From Planctomycetaceae bacterium (GTDB lineage Bacteria; Planctomycetota; Planctomycetia; Pirellulales; Thermoguttaceae): a stretch of DNA of 20,626 nucleotides. The position numbers were made by a program, and so were the translations under genes. Each line of letters opens with the position of its first letter. Position 1 is the first letter of the stretch. The stretch is from the NCBI GenBank assembly GCA_031282385.1, contig JAITDV010000276.1:1-20626 (forward strand). The letters are read 5' to 3'. This document shows, in pieces, positions 1 through 8,300 of the stretch. The notes beneath the pieces were generated by a model. The model was not told where the DNA came from and did not search any database. It was given only the letters and a program-made list of their open reading frames with translations.

Positions 1-639
1 CCCGTATGATTTGATAACGAAATCCGCTTCGGAAAAACAATAGTTTGTTGGTATGTAAGCGCCTGTAGTATGACCAGGCGGATTATAAGGTCGCCATCCG
101 GTTGAGTCGGAAGGACACAAAAGAACGTTTATTTTTCCTTTCCACCAAGCGTGATCGTGATGCGGTTGATTAACATTTGAATTGGGATCGTCGTGGCTGA
201 TAATTTGTTCATAACGCGCTATTTCTTCAATGAATGGCAACATCACTACAAACGCCGTTCGATTATTTTCATAACCTGTTCCATGTCCAGGTATTTTGTT
301 GTAAGTGTCGTGGAAGTTGTGAAGTGCGATGCCAATTTGTCTCAATTTATTGGAACATTGAGTGCGCCGTGCCGCCTCACGAGTCGCTTGAACTGCCGGC
401 AATAAAAGAGCGATCAATACTCCAATAATCGCAATCACAACTAAAAGCTCAACAAGAGTAAAACCATTAACCACACGAGAATTACGAGCAAAACTAGTAG
501 AATTATTGTAACGATAATTTGGACAACTCCGAATCTTGTGTCCCGCCATCATCTCATCTGTCTTAACATTTGTTGTAACAGCAATATTGACATAGAGTTC
601 ATCGACATGTAAATCTGAAATTTGATTTGTCTTTTTCAT
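1..639 (-). CDS. DUF1559 domain prepilin-like protein, 3' end beyond the left edge
   Basis: I translated 213 codons from the ATG at 637-639; the frame stays open to base 1, so the C-terminus is missing. A GAGGA ribosome binding site lies 4 bases upstream (644-648). Residues 59-72 read GFTLVELLVVIAII, the type IV prepilin/pseudopilin processing motif (cleavage after G59, conserved E64, then a hydrophobic helix). It is followed by LLPAVQATREAARRTQCSNK and LRQIGIALHNFHDTYNKIPG, typical of the planctomycete DUF1559 family. Family members are thought to be exported envelope proteins processed by prepilin peptidase; their exact role is unknown. The 58 residues before the cleavage site are much longer than the usual short leader and are polar, so this could be an extended leader or a later true start; the well-placed binding site favours the longer form. 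Family call firm, function unknown. Confidence 0.9.
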   Translation of the reverse strand, partial: MKKTNQISDLHVDELYVNIAVTTNVKTDEMMAGHKIRSCPNYRYNNSTSFARNSRVVNGFTLVELLVVIAIIGVLIALLLPAVQATREAARRTQCSNKLRQIGIALHNFHDTYNKIPGHGTGYENNRTAFVVMLPFIEEIARYEQIISHDDPNSNVNQPHHDHAWWKGKINVLLCPSDSTGWRPYNPPGHTTGAYIPTNYCFSEADFVIKSYG

Positions 640-722
640 ATTATCCTCGATTAAAAATTAATTAGTGGATTCTATAAACGTTACGAAAATTATTGAGGCA
701 GTCAGATTTTTCTGACAAAAAT

Positions 723-811
723 TCCGAACATACTTTAGAGTCAGGGGGTGTTAAAGCGAACTTTCCGATAGATAAACCGTTACAAGTTGTACTAAAAGTA
801 AAGTATGAACA
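723..811 (+). repeat. Degenerate copy A of the 93-bp hairpin element
   Basis: It lies just upstream of the DUF1559 gene. The core ACTTTCCGATAGATAAA matches the hairpin core of the better copies at 12351-12443 and 15019-15110, and the right end AAAGTATGAACAGTTT matches their right terminal repeat (AAAGTGTGAACA). The left end (CATACTTTAGA) is only loosely similar and the hairpin stem is broken by mismatches. The left boundary is approximate. Nothing else is recognisable between 640 and 1085. Confidence 0.55.
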
Positions 812-1085
812 GTTTGAAAAACAACAGCTCAATAATAAACTACATATTTAAACGCAGCAAAATTTAACCTACACAAAAAAACACTCTTGCGCAAACCAAA
901 ATTAAATCTACAGCGATTAAACTCATTGAATTTATGTTACAAAAATTCAAAATTCGTTAAAATGTATTTTCAAGAACAAATGTTTGGGAGTTATAGTTCA
1001 ATTCATCAAAAAATCAAGATTAATTTTATTTTCATACTGAAAGTTGCAGTCTTATCTAGGTATAACGGCGGATTGGTTTCTCTGT

Positions 1086-1182
1086 TGGTTGTACTATAAA
1101 TTACGGGATTAGAGAGCTTAAAAAAAACTGCTTTTCGATAGATAAGCGGGAGGCGGTGTAGACAAAATTAAAGAGTGATAAG
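1086..1182 (+). repeat. Copy B of the 93-bp hairpin element
   Basis: The left end TGGTTGTACTATAAATT matches the consensus left terminal repeat TGTTCGTACTATAAATT at most positions; the right end AATTAAAGAGTGATAAG is a weaker match to the right terminal repeat. The core CTTTTCGATAGATAAG keeps the loop, and CTGCTT (1128-1133) pairs with AAGCGG (1144-1149) through one G-T pair. It lies about 50 bases past the stop codon of the HAD phosphatase gene. Confidence 0.65.
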
Positions 1183-1232
1183 ATTGAATTTTTTTAATTG
1201 ACAGTTTGGGATTGTGTTTGTTGATTTGCGGA

Positions 1233-1901
1233 TTATGATTGGAGCAGATCGATATAATTGTTACAAATATAATCAGGTTTTGAGGCAATTAAATCTGTTG
1301 GATCGCCGTAGCCGAATAATACGGCGATGGTTGCAATTCCATTTTTTTTACCGGCTGCAATATCACTTACGGAATCGCCAAAGAATATTGTGTTGGCGGG
1401 ATTGATATTGAGTTGTGAGATTATTTCGGCAAGCATTTGATCTTTGGTGTACATTTTACCGCTGGTGTCGCAACAAAATATCGTATCAAAAAAAGCGGCA
1501 ATTTCACGGCGTTTAACCAACCGTAATGTTGACGCTTCCCGTTTCAATGTTGCAACAGCAAGTTTTTTACCCGTACTTTTTAATTTCAAAAGCAACTCAA
1601 ATACGCCACAATAAAGCGGTGAAATCCCGTAATCACTCGTCTCATAATTTTCGCGATACTCCGCCGCAATCTTATCAACAAAAGTCCGATCTACATTGCC
1701 GCCCAAAAGTTCTTCAATCATCACCGCCAAAGGCGGACCAACACGTAAACGTTTCATATCCGGCAACGGATAATCACAGCGCGAAAATGTATCTACAAGC
1801 GAACGTTCAATATCGCCTATCGTATCACAAAGCGTCCCATCTAAATCAAATATAACACTATCACATAAATCCAACCGCGAATACGTAATAACTTCGCACA
1901 T
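1233..1901 (-). CDS. HAD-superfamily phosphatase, phosphoglycolate phosphatase-like
   Basis: A 222-residue cytoplasmic hydrolase. Motif I is FDLDGT at residues 18-23 (nucleophile D19, acid/base D21). Motif II is T118 in VATLK. Motif III is K153 in YTKDQ. Motif IV is GDSVSD at 175-180 (Mg-binding D176 and D180). The helical cap between motifs I and II (about residues 25-100) fits subfamily IA, which includes Gph, PpaX and pyrophosphatase PpaX-like enzymes. The reaction is hydrolysis of a phosphate monoester by a phospho-aspartate intermediate; the substrate cannot be read from sequence. Length is normal for the family. The start is the ATG at 1899-1901, 13 bases after a strong GGAGGT, which is wider than usual. 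It lies downstream of the 852-residue membrane protein gene on the same strand, 95 bases away, with a repeat element between them, so a shared transcript is possible but not shown. Confidence 0.9.
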   Translation of the reverse strand: MCEVITYSRLDLCDSVIFDLDGTLCDTIGDIERSLVDTFSRCDYPLPDMKRLRVGPPLAVMIEELLGGNVDRTFVDKIAAEYRENYETSDYGISPLYCGVFELLLKLKSTGKKLAVATLKREASTLRLVKRREIAAFFDTIFCCDTSGKMYTKDQMLAEIISQLNINPANTIFFGDSVSDIAAGKKNGIATIAVLFGYGDPTDLIASKPDYICNNYIDLLQS

Positions 1902-1914
1902 TTTAATAATATTT

Positions 1915-1920
1915 ACCTCC
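1915..1920 (-). promoter_or_regulatory. Ribosome binding site of the HAD phosphatase gene
   Basis: GGAGGT on the minus strand, 13 bases before the ATG at 1901. The spacing is long; two in-frame ATT codons lie 4 and 7 bases from the site, so a rare ATT start cannot be excluded, although ATG is the simpler choice. Confidence 0.55.
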
Positions 1921-1961
1921 TGATTTTTACGGAAATTTTACATATTCCGCTGAAAATGCCG

Positions 1962-2010
1962 TTTGTACTATAAATTACGCTCTTGAATCACACAAGTTAT
2001 TGTACGATCA
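1962..2010 (-). repeat. Copy C, a shortened head-to-head form of the 93-bp element
   Basis: On the minus strand, 2010 to 1978 reads like the left arm of the element (compare TGTGTGACTCAAGAGCG, here TGTGTGATTCAAGAGCG). On the plus strand 1962-1977 reads TTTGTACTATAAATTA, which is also a left terminal repeat. The hairpin core is missing, so two left ends face each other over about 49 bp. The minus-strand left terminal repeat overlaps the last codons and the TAA stop (1997-1999) of the 852-residue protein gene. Confidence 0.6.
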
Positions 2011-4555
2011 GTTTAGAACGTTCTTTTTCAATTGCGTCGGTTAATCGTTGTACGGATTCGCCGTCTCGTTTCATTACTTCTTTGAAGTATTGTATGAGAG
2101 ATTGTTGTATTGATTCTGTTTCAAAATTTCGTGCTTTGAGCGGGATATCGAATCGTCCAAGATCTCCCCAAAGCCGATATCCGAAAAAGCGTATAGTTTC
2201 TGATTTTTCTTGAAGCAGAGTTTTCAATGCGGATTCGATGTTTATATTTTCTTGATTAAAAGTATTCAAACATGCTGATTCAATTTGTTTTCCTTCTGCC
2301 GGCACAGAAATTCTTCTTAACCAATTTGGATGATTTCTGATTATGCCGCGATCCGAATGTCCATCCCTCAATACTATACTCATATCATTTTTTATAACAG
2401 AGGGTACGTTTTGTTTCGCAGACAACCAAGAGATTGATTCATTCGGATCCGGCAATAAACCTAATATCGGATTTGTGCCGATTTGAATTTCGGTTGCATT
2501 ATCTGACGGATTTGAGCTGGATTGTGTAGAATTGCGCGAGATTTCTGCAAATGTATCAACAAACATTATACTTTTTGAACCATTAAATCCGACAGTACAT
2601 TCACCTCGTTCCGTAGCAATTCTGATCGACTTGACTTGTTTAAGCTCTGCGGATTTATCATAACAAGCTCGTATGATCAACCTGCCATAATCAATATAAA
2701 TCGCCGCAACACCATTGGAATACGGTAAAACAGACAACTTCGAATCGCCTATCATTTCAATAGTAAAATCGTTGCCGATCCTAATATCAGCACGAAAAGG
2801 CGCAGACGTCAAAATGTATTGATTCGCATAAATATCAAATGGATTTGATTGGAACCGCCATTGTGATTCGGACGAATCAGCTGTAAAAATTAACATCGGA
2901 TCATTAGACGCAACTACAGTTCCCAGCACTTTTGTCTTTTTTGTAACAGAAATTCCGTCTTGATTTTTCATTTGAGAATTTGTGTTATTATTATTGGCTT
3001 GAACAATATGCGTACCAGTGATACTATCAATTCCGCCTACAGGTAAAATCAATGAATTATTGTTACGATTATTTTTGAAGTCAAATTCATTTGTTTCTGA
3101 TGCGATATGTCCTGGTTTAGTGTCTGAATTTGGGATTCGGGTTTTCCATACGCTTGCGTCAAGAGGTTGGTTTTCAGGTTGTTTTTTTTCACGGAATTTG
3201 ATTTCGGTTTCGTTTATATTTTTGTGTGCAGGTTTCTGTTCAGTTGGCAATGACGATTTAGGATTCGGTGTTTCGTCTAATGATGCAGGGACAGTAGGGG
3301 GCGAAGTAGGTAAAACCGGTATTATTGCGGCGGCATTAAATATTGAATCTGTCAATTGCAAATTTTCGTTGGAAACAGGTTCAATAACAGAATTGGCGGC
3401 TGGCGATATTGCAGATATCGGCGGAGTTGTACCGAATGGATCGATTTTCGCGTCAGAATACGGCGGTGTATTGTTTGCATTATTTGTAACAGAAATAGCC
3501 AATGGTAACGGTTGGACAGGTATAATTTTTGATTCGTTTACAGTCGGCTGCGGCTGTACTGTTTTTGTTTCAGTAAATAATTTAGTATCATCTGATTTTT
3601 CAATTTTATTTTCGTCGGCAAGTATAATTGATTCGGAAATTAATTCTTCTTGTGAGGTTGAAACTGTGCGGATTGTGTTTTGTTCGGTTTCGCGAGTTGG
3701 TGGGGTTGAAGCTGGTGTTGGTGTTGGATTTATTTCGGGCAAATCATTTTGAGGTTGTTGTACTGGAATTTTTGTGTTATTTTTTTCGTTAATTTTGGCT
3801 GTATTATTTTTTATGTAATTAAAGTTATCGTTACGATAATTCAAAAAAAGAAGCACAATAACAATTATTACGGCAACAATTGAAGCAGCATCGCGTATTG
3901 ATCTACGTAATGAAGAATCGTTTGTATTTTTTTCAGATTCGTTTTTATTATCGAGTTCGTTTTTTTGTTGTAATGGAATGATATTTTTTTTGTTTTTTGT
4001 TTTTTGTGTGTTTTTTTGAGTTGTGTTTTCGTTGTAGTTGTTTGTGGTTTGTTGTGTGTGGTTAGGGAGTATAACGTGCGGTACGATTTGTGTAACAGGA
4101 ATTACGGAATGATGTTGAGGGAAGGTGATGAATTGGTCTTCATTTTCGTAACGATTATTCAAGTGTTGAAGTTTTTGGAATAGGTCATAGCAGCGAAATC
4201 TACATTCACGGCTTATTCTGGCGGGTTCACCGAGTACGTTTGAGATGATTTGGTGCGTGGATGCAACTTCGGCTAAATATTTATCGGACGAGAGACAAAA
4301 GTTTTCAAATTGTTCTTGATATTCTTTTGTCATTTGGTAGTCGAGATATTCTGCGACGATATTTGGATCGAGTTCTTCTTGTTGTCCGTTTCGACCCGGC
4401 ACATTAATTTTCTGGTTGTGAATTACGTTACGGATGCGCGCAAGAGTTTGTGCCGCCGGTTCGTGATTTGGAATTGTCTGTTCCAATTGACGGTGTTGTT
4501 CAAGATCAAAAATGTTGTCCTCAAATGCAAGGAGAGTACGCAATGAAAGCTGCAT
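1997..4555 (-). CDS. Single-pass membrane protein with planctomycete N-terminal domain and FecR-like outer domain
   Basis: 852 residues; ATG at 4553-4555 with AAGGAA 8 bases upstream. Residues 1-125 form a conserved-looking, charged globular region (LRTLLAFEDNIFDLEQHRQL at 6-25, then LDPNIVAEYLD and FCLSSDKYLAEVAS), which I recall as recurring in planctomycete hypothetical proteins. Residues about 130-215 are Asn/Lys/Thr-rich. One membrane helix lies at about 222-240 (AASIVAVIIVIVLLFLNYR), after RRSIRD, which suggests the N-terminus is cytoplasmic. Residues 242-540 are a Pro/Thr/Asn/Ser-rich low-complexity stretch, probably a flexible spacer. Residues 543-680 (starting VLGTVVASNDPMLIF) look all-beta, with patterns like FecR-type domains of anti-sigma or envelope sensor proteins. 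The tail (about 755-852) is helical. A membrane sensor or anti-sigma-like role is an inference from architecture; I cannot name a function. The final codons come from repeat copy C. Confidence 0.85.
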   Translation of the reverse strand: MQLSLRTLLAFEDNIFDLEQHRQLEQTIPNHEPAAQTLARIRNVIHNQKINVPGRNGQQEELDPNIVAEYLDYQMTKEYQEQFENFCLSSDKYLAEVASTHQIISNVLGEPARISRECRFRCYDLFQKLQHLNNRYENEDQFITFPQHHSVIPVTQIVPHVILPNHTQQTTNNYNENTTQKNTQKTKNKKNIIPLQQKNELDNKNESEKNTNDSSLRRSIRDAASIVAVIIVIVLLFLNYRNDNFNYIKNNTAKINEKNNTKIPVQQPQNDLPEINPTPTPASTPPTRETEQNTIRTVSTSQEELISESIILADENKIEKSDDTKLFTETKTVQPQPTVNESKIIPVQPLPLAISVTNNANNTPPYSDAKIDPFGTTPPISAISPAANSVIEPVSNENLQLTDSIFNAAAIIPVLPTSPPTVPASLDETPNPKSSLPTEQKPAHKNINETEIKFREKKQPENQPLDASVWKTRIPNSDTKPGHIASETNEFDFKNNRNNNSLILPVGGIDSITGTHIVQANNNNTNSQMKNQDGISVTKKTKVLGTVVASNDPMLIFTADSSESQWRFQSNPFDIYANQYILTSAPFRADIRIGNDFTIEMIGDSKLSVLPYSNGVAAIYIDYGRLIIRACYDKSAELKQVKSIRIATERGECTVGFNGSKSIMFVDTFAEISRNSTQSSSNPSDNATEIQIGTNPILGLLPDPNESISWLSAKQNVPSVIKNDMSIVLRDGHSDRGIIRNHPNWLRRISVPAEGKQIESACLNTFNQENINIESALKTLLQEKSETIRFFGYRLWGDLGRFDIPLKARNFETESIQQSLIQYFKEVMKRDGESVQRLTDAIEKERSKLIVQ

Positions 4556-4671
4556 AACGTTATTCCTTAAATTATCAAAGTAAAATTATTAGTAACTTTT
4601 TACTTAAATTTGAAATAAGTAACTATTTGGTCGTATGTTTTTTTATCGTGTAATGTTTTGAGTTAAATTTT

Positions 4672-4724
4672 TGGCAATAGGCTGAAAGCCCAACATCATT
4701 AGCGTAAGGCATTGCCCTACGGAA
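4672..4724. repeat. Short intergenic repeat-like sequence with two small palindromes
   Basis: Contains GGCTGAAAGCC (4680-4690) and GTAAGGCATTGCCCTAC (4705-4721), each able to fold into a small hairpin. The type of sequence resembles intergenic palindromic repeats found across many environmental bacteria, but only one copy is present here, so calling it a repeat is an inference. The rest of 4556-4885 is AT-rich with nothing recognisable. Confidence 0.35.
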
Positions 4725-4885
4725 AGGATAAAAACAATAATTCCCGATTTTGTCCCAAAATAGAACAAAAGTAGCGAATAGTGCCAATTTTTTTATTTTA
4801 TGGCAAGAGCGATTTTTTAAATAAATCAGAATAATCCAGATTTTTGTAATTATTCAGAGGAATTTTCGTTTTTTTGCAAGTTCAA

Positions 4886-5065
4886 TAGACCTTTTCTCTA
4901 ACCTAAAAATACATCAACGCAACGAAAAACCGTCTTTAACTCCTCCGAGACCACCCCTAACCCCTCCGAAGGAGGGGAATAAGAAGACGCCTCCGAGTGA
5001 GGGGAATAATTCCCCTCCTTCGGAGGGGTCAGGGGTGGTCTCCTACAGGTTAGCGAAAAGGTCTA
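4886..5065. mobile_element. MITE-like palindromic element, copy 1 (180 bp)
   Basis: The ends are TAGACCTTTTCTCTAACCT (4886-4904) and AGGTTAGCGAAAAGGTCTA (5047-5065), inverted repeats with one mismatch in 19. Inside, a GC-rich inverted repeat (GAGACCACCCCTAACCCCTC against its complement GAGGGGTCAGGGGTGGTCTC, with a CCGAAGGAGGGG extension) would make the whole unit fold into one long hairpin. There is no coding capacity. The second copy is at 14362-14503. Both begin TA and end TA, as expected for insertion at a TA dinucleotide duplicated by an IS630/Tc1-mariner-type transposase; that family assignment is an inference, since no transposase is present. This copy carries an extra roughly 40-bp internal GAGGGGAAT-type segment relative to copy 2. 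Confidence 0.75.
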
Positions 5066-5089
5066 ATGAGTGTAAGGTCTAATGAGTGT
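5058..5089 (+). repeat. Two direct copies of a 16-bp unit at the element edge
   Basis: AAGGTCTAATGAGTGT occurs at 5058-5073 and again, identical, at 5074-5089. The first unit includes the last 8 bases of the palindromic element at 4886-5065, so the element end plus its flank has been duplicated in tandem, probably by replication slippage. Confidence 0.8.
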
Positions 5090-5140
5090 AATGTAAGTAT
5101 TATCAGATCAATTTTTCAATTTTTCATTGCAAGTCCCGTA

Positions 5141-5355
5141 GTAACTATTCAGTCGTGATATTATTTTGTGCTATTGAATATTGAATTTTCCCGTCCTGTT
5201 AGGGACGGCATGTTTGTAGAAAGCAATGAGCCAAATGATACGCGTCCCGTAGGGATACAATGTTGGTAATGTTAATCGGTGATACCTGGTTTTACCAACA
5301 TTTCGTCCATAACGGGACAGAAAAATGAATGGTCATAACCGCAACTGAATAATTA
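5141..5355. repeat. Dispersed intergenic repeat R3, long copy
   Basis: The left end is GTAACTATTCAGTCGTGATA; the right end, read on the other strand, is TTAATTATTCAGTTGCGG, so both ends share TATTCAGT(C/T)G in inverted orientation. Inside are repeated CGTCC/GGGAC blocks, including the hairpin CCGTCC-TGTTAG-GGACGG (5191-5208), and ACCAACATTTCGTCC near 5314-5328, which is inverted relative to GGACGGCATGTTTGTAG at 5203-5219. No open reading frame of note. A shorter copy lies at 14537-14600 and a lone left end at 19575-19589. Confidence 0.65.
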
Positions 5356-5369
5356 AGACGAGTATGTGA

Positions 5370-8300
5370 TTACTCATCTTTTTGTTTTATTTTATCTTGT
5401 TTAATTTTGTTTTGTAATATTGTTTCTTTTGCACTTCTGTTTTCTGTTCCGAGTAGGTCTAACGGAGTCATTCCAAAAATATCTTTTGCGTTTACGTCTG
5501 CACCGGTTTTGATCAAAATATCCAATACTTCAGGTATTGAGCAATACTCGGCGGCGTCGTGTAACGGAGTTGCGTTATTGTTATCTTTGGCGTTTACATC
5601 TGCACCATTTTCAATTAAACATTTCACTACCTGCAAACCCATATTTCTTCCAACAGCAACATGTAAAGGCGTTGAACCGAATTTATCTTTTGCATTTATC
5701 GGAGCACCGGCTTTAACGATAGCTTGTACACGTGTAACAACAGCATCGCCCATATTAATATTGTTAGCTGCTATTATAAATTCATGAAGAAGCGTTTTAT
5801 ATTTTTCTTTGTTTGAATTTATGTCGAATATTTTCAAAACCCCGCTCACATCATAAGTACCACTGCCACACAACAAAAAAATAAATAACGCAGTTTTTCC
5901 GTTGTTATCTTTTGCGTAGATGTCTGCACCTTTTTTGATAAAAAACGAGATTATTTCAGTATCGACGGTGCTGTTCTGCAAAGTTGCATAATGTAAAGGA
6001 GTCTTACCATGTTTGTCTTTGCAATTTATGTTTACTCCTTTGTCAACCAAAATTGAAATCAAATCACACGTACTCTTTACATCCATTAATTTATGAACAA
6101 TCCTTCCCTTGGTTAAGTTATAAGTGTAGTAGTTATCAAGTGGAGCAAAAAGCATAAATAAATAATGTATTGCATTGCCTCTATTATTATTAACCGCATT
6201 AACATCCGCACCGCGTTCAATAAGATACTTTATAATTTCAAGTTTTTTAACGAATTGAACTGCTGATATCAGCGGAGTATTATTCAAGTTGTCTCTGACA
6301 TTGATTTCAGCGTGTGCTTCTTCGCAAAGATATTTCACAATATCTAAACTGATTTGCGTATTCATTACCGCATAATGAAACGGCGTTTTACCGTTAATAT
6401 CTTTATCATTTACCGAACAATCGTTTTGAATCAGAAATTTTACCAAGTCAATATTTGCCAGACCTTTCAAAGCACAATGTAACAGAGTTGAACCGTTTGA
6501 TGTTTTAACATTTAATTTTGCTTTTTGCTTGGCGGCGAGATAACGTACAATTTTTTCTGATCCCATCATTGCCGCAAGATGAATAGGTAACGCTGATTCG
6601 GCTTTGTCCGTTAAATTAACGTCCGCACCGCGTTCAACGAGATATTTAACTATATCAAAAAATTTCTGCTCGTAATTGTCCGCTTCTTTTACGTTATGTG
6701 ATGGGCGTATCAGAATTGCGGAATGTAATGTACCTAATCCTCTATTATCTTTAGCGTGAATATCAGCTCCTTTGTCAAGAAGATACTTCACGATTTCAAT
6801 ATCAGGGTTATTCCGACCCAACGCAAAAAGAAGCGGCGTTTGTTGCAACGGCGGAAATCTATCATTCACATCCGAACCGCGTTCAACAAGATACTTAACC
6901 GTCTCGAAATTAATTATATCTTGATTGTTCATGTTCATATAATGAAATAACGTCGTTAGCGGTCCCATACCGTTATTTTTCATTGTAAAATCTGCATTGC
7001 CTTTGCTAAAATATTCAAGTGCTTCATGTCCCGCACCGTTTGATAACGCCCAACAAACCGGCGACGTATCTTTACATTTTGACCAATCTATATCCTTACC
7101 GCCGGTAATCAGTTTTTTAAAAATATCCGGCTCTATCGGTAAATTATTTTTTATTATCGTTTCAAAAATAGTTGTGTTGTTTTTATCTTTGATGCTTATA
7201 TCCGCGCCGTGTTCAATGAAAAATTTCAACATTTTATAACATTCTTGCCGACTGATTTGTTGGTTTTGTCTATTATTCGGTTCGATGCGCTCTAACAAAA
7301 TTGTCAACGCGGTTTGACCGTCGTTATTTTGTGCATTTATATTAATGCCTTTTTCAATCAGATATTGGATTAAGTTAATTTCCCATTGTTTGGACGACAG
7401 AGCAATATGTAACGGCGTGGACAAATTTTTGTCCTTAATATCAATCTCTGCTTTTTTATCAATCAATAATTTTACTAACTCAAATTTTACATTCGGAGGT
7501 CTTACACTTGTCAGAATTTCTAATAATGGAGTTTGAGCATTTTTATCTTTTGCATTGACGTTGGCTTTTTTATCAATCAAGATTTTGATGATATTTGTTG
7601 TGTCAAATCTGGAACTGGCGGCGTAATGTAAAGGCGTTTTGCCGTTATCATCTTCAGCGTTGATGTCAGCGGCATTATTAAGAAAGAATTTTAATATTTC
7701 TTCGTATTGCGGCGACATTGCGGCGAGGTGAAGCGGCGTTTGGTTTGATTTGTTACGTGAATTTATTGGTACGCCGACCTCAAGAAAAATTTTCATACGT
7801 TCAAGATTCATACCTTGCCTCATTCCCGTATGAAGCGGCGAATCTGTACCTTTGTAGGCGTCGGCAACATTAATTTTATTTTGCGTTATTATTTCTTTGA
7901 TTACATCTTTAGAGGTATTTTCGATCAAAATATGTAATCCCGATTTGCCATATCTATTCACGATACTAATGTCTGCCCCTTTTTTAATCAACAATGTAAC
8001 CACGTCAACATTCGACGACATAGCCGCAAGATGAATCGGCGTTACTCCGTTATTATCTGGTAAATTAACATCGGCATTGCAATCTTCACAAATATATTTC
8101 AATACTTCAAGAGTCTCTGGTTTGGAGAAAAGAACACTATGAAGCGGAGTTCTGCCTCTTCTGTCTTTCTTGTTTATGTTATCTTTGTTGAGCAATGATT
8201 TCACTAGATCAAAATCTATGTCCCTACCATGACTTCTTTCCAAATAAGTGTTGATCGGATTTGAGTTGAGTCTGTTGAATGCAAAAATATCAGCGCCATT

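Noticed and set aside
887..1099. 70-codon plus-strand frame between the DUF1559 and HAD genes
   Set aside because: It would start with TTG without a binding site, runs through AT-rich DNA and ends in repeat copy B; composition is Lys/Asn/Phe-rich as expected by chance.
3018..3752. 244-codon plus-strand open frame
   Set aside because: It lies wholly opposite the low-complexity spacer of the 852-residue membrane protein gene; its Gly/Val/Ser-rich translation mirrors the Pro/Thr/Asn codons of the other strand, and no ribosome binding site is evident.
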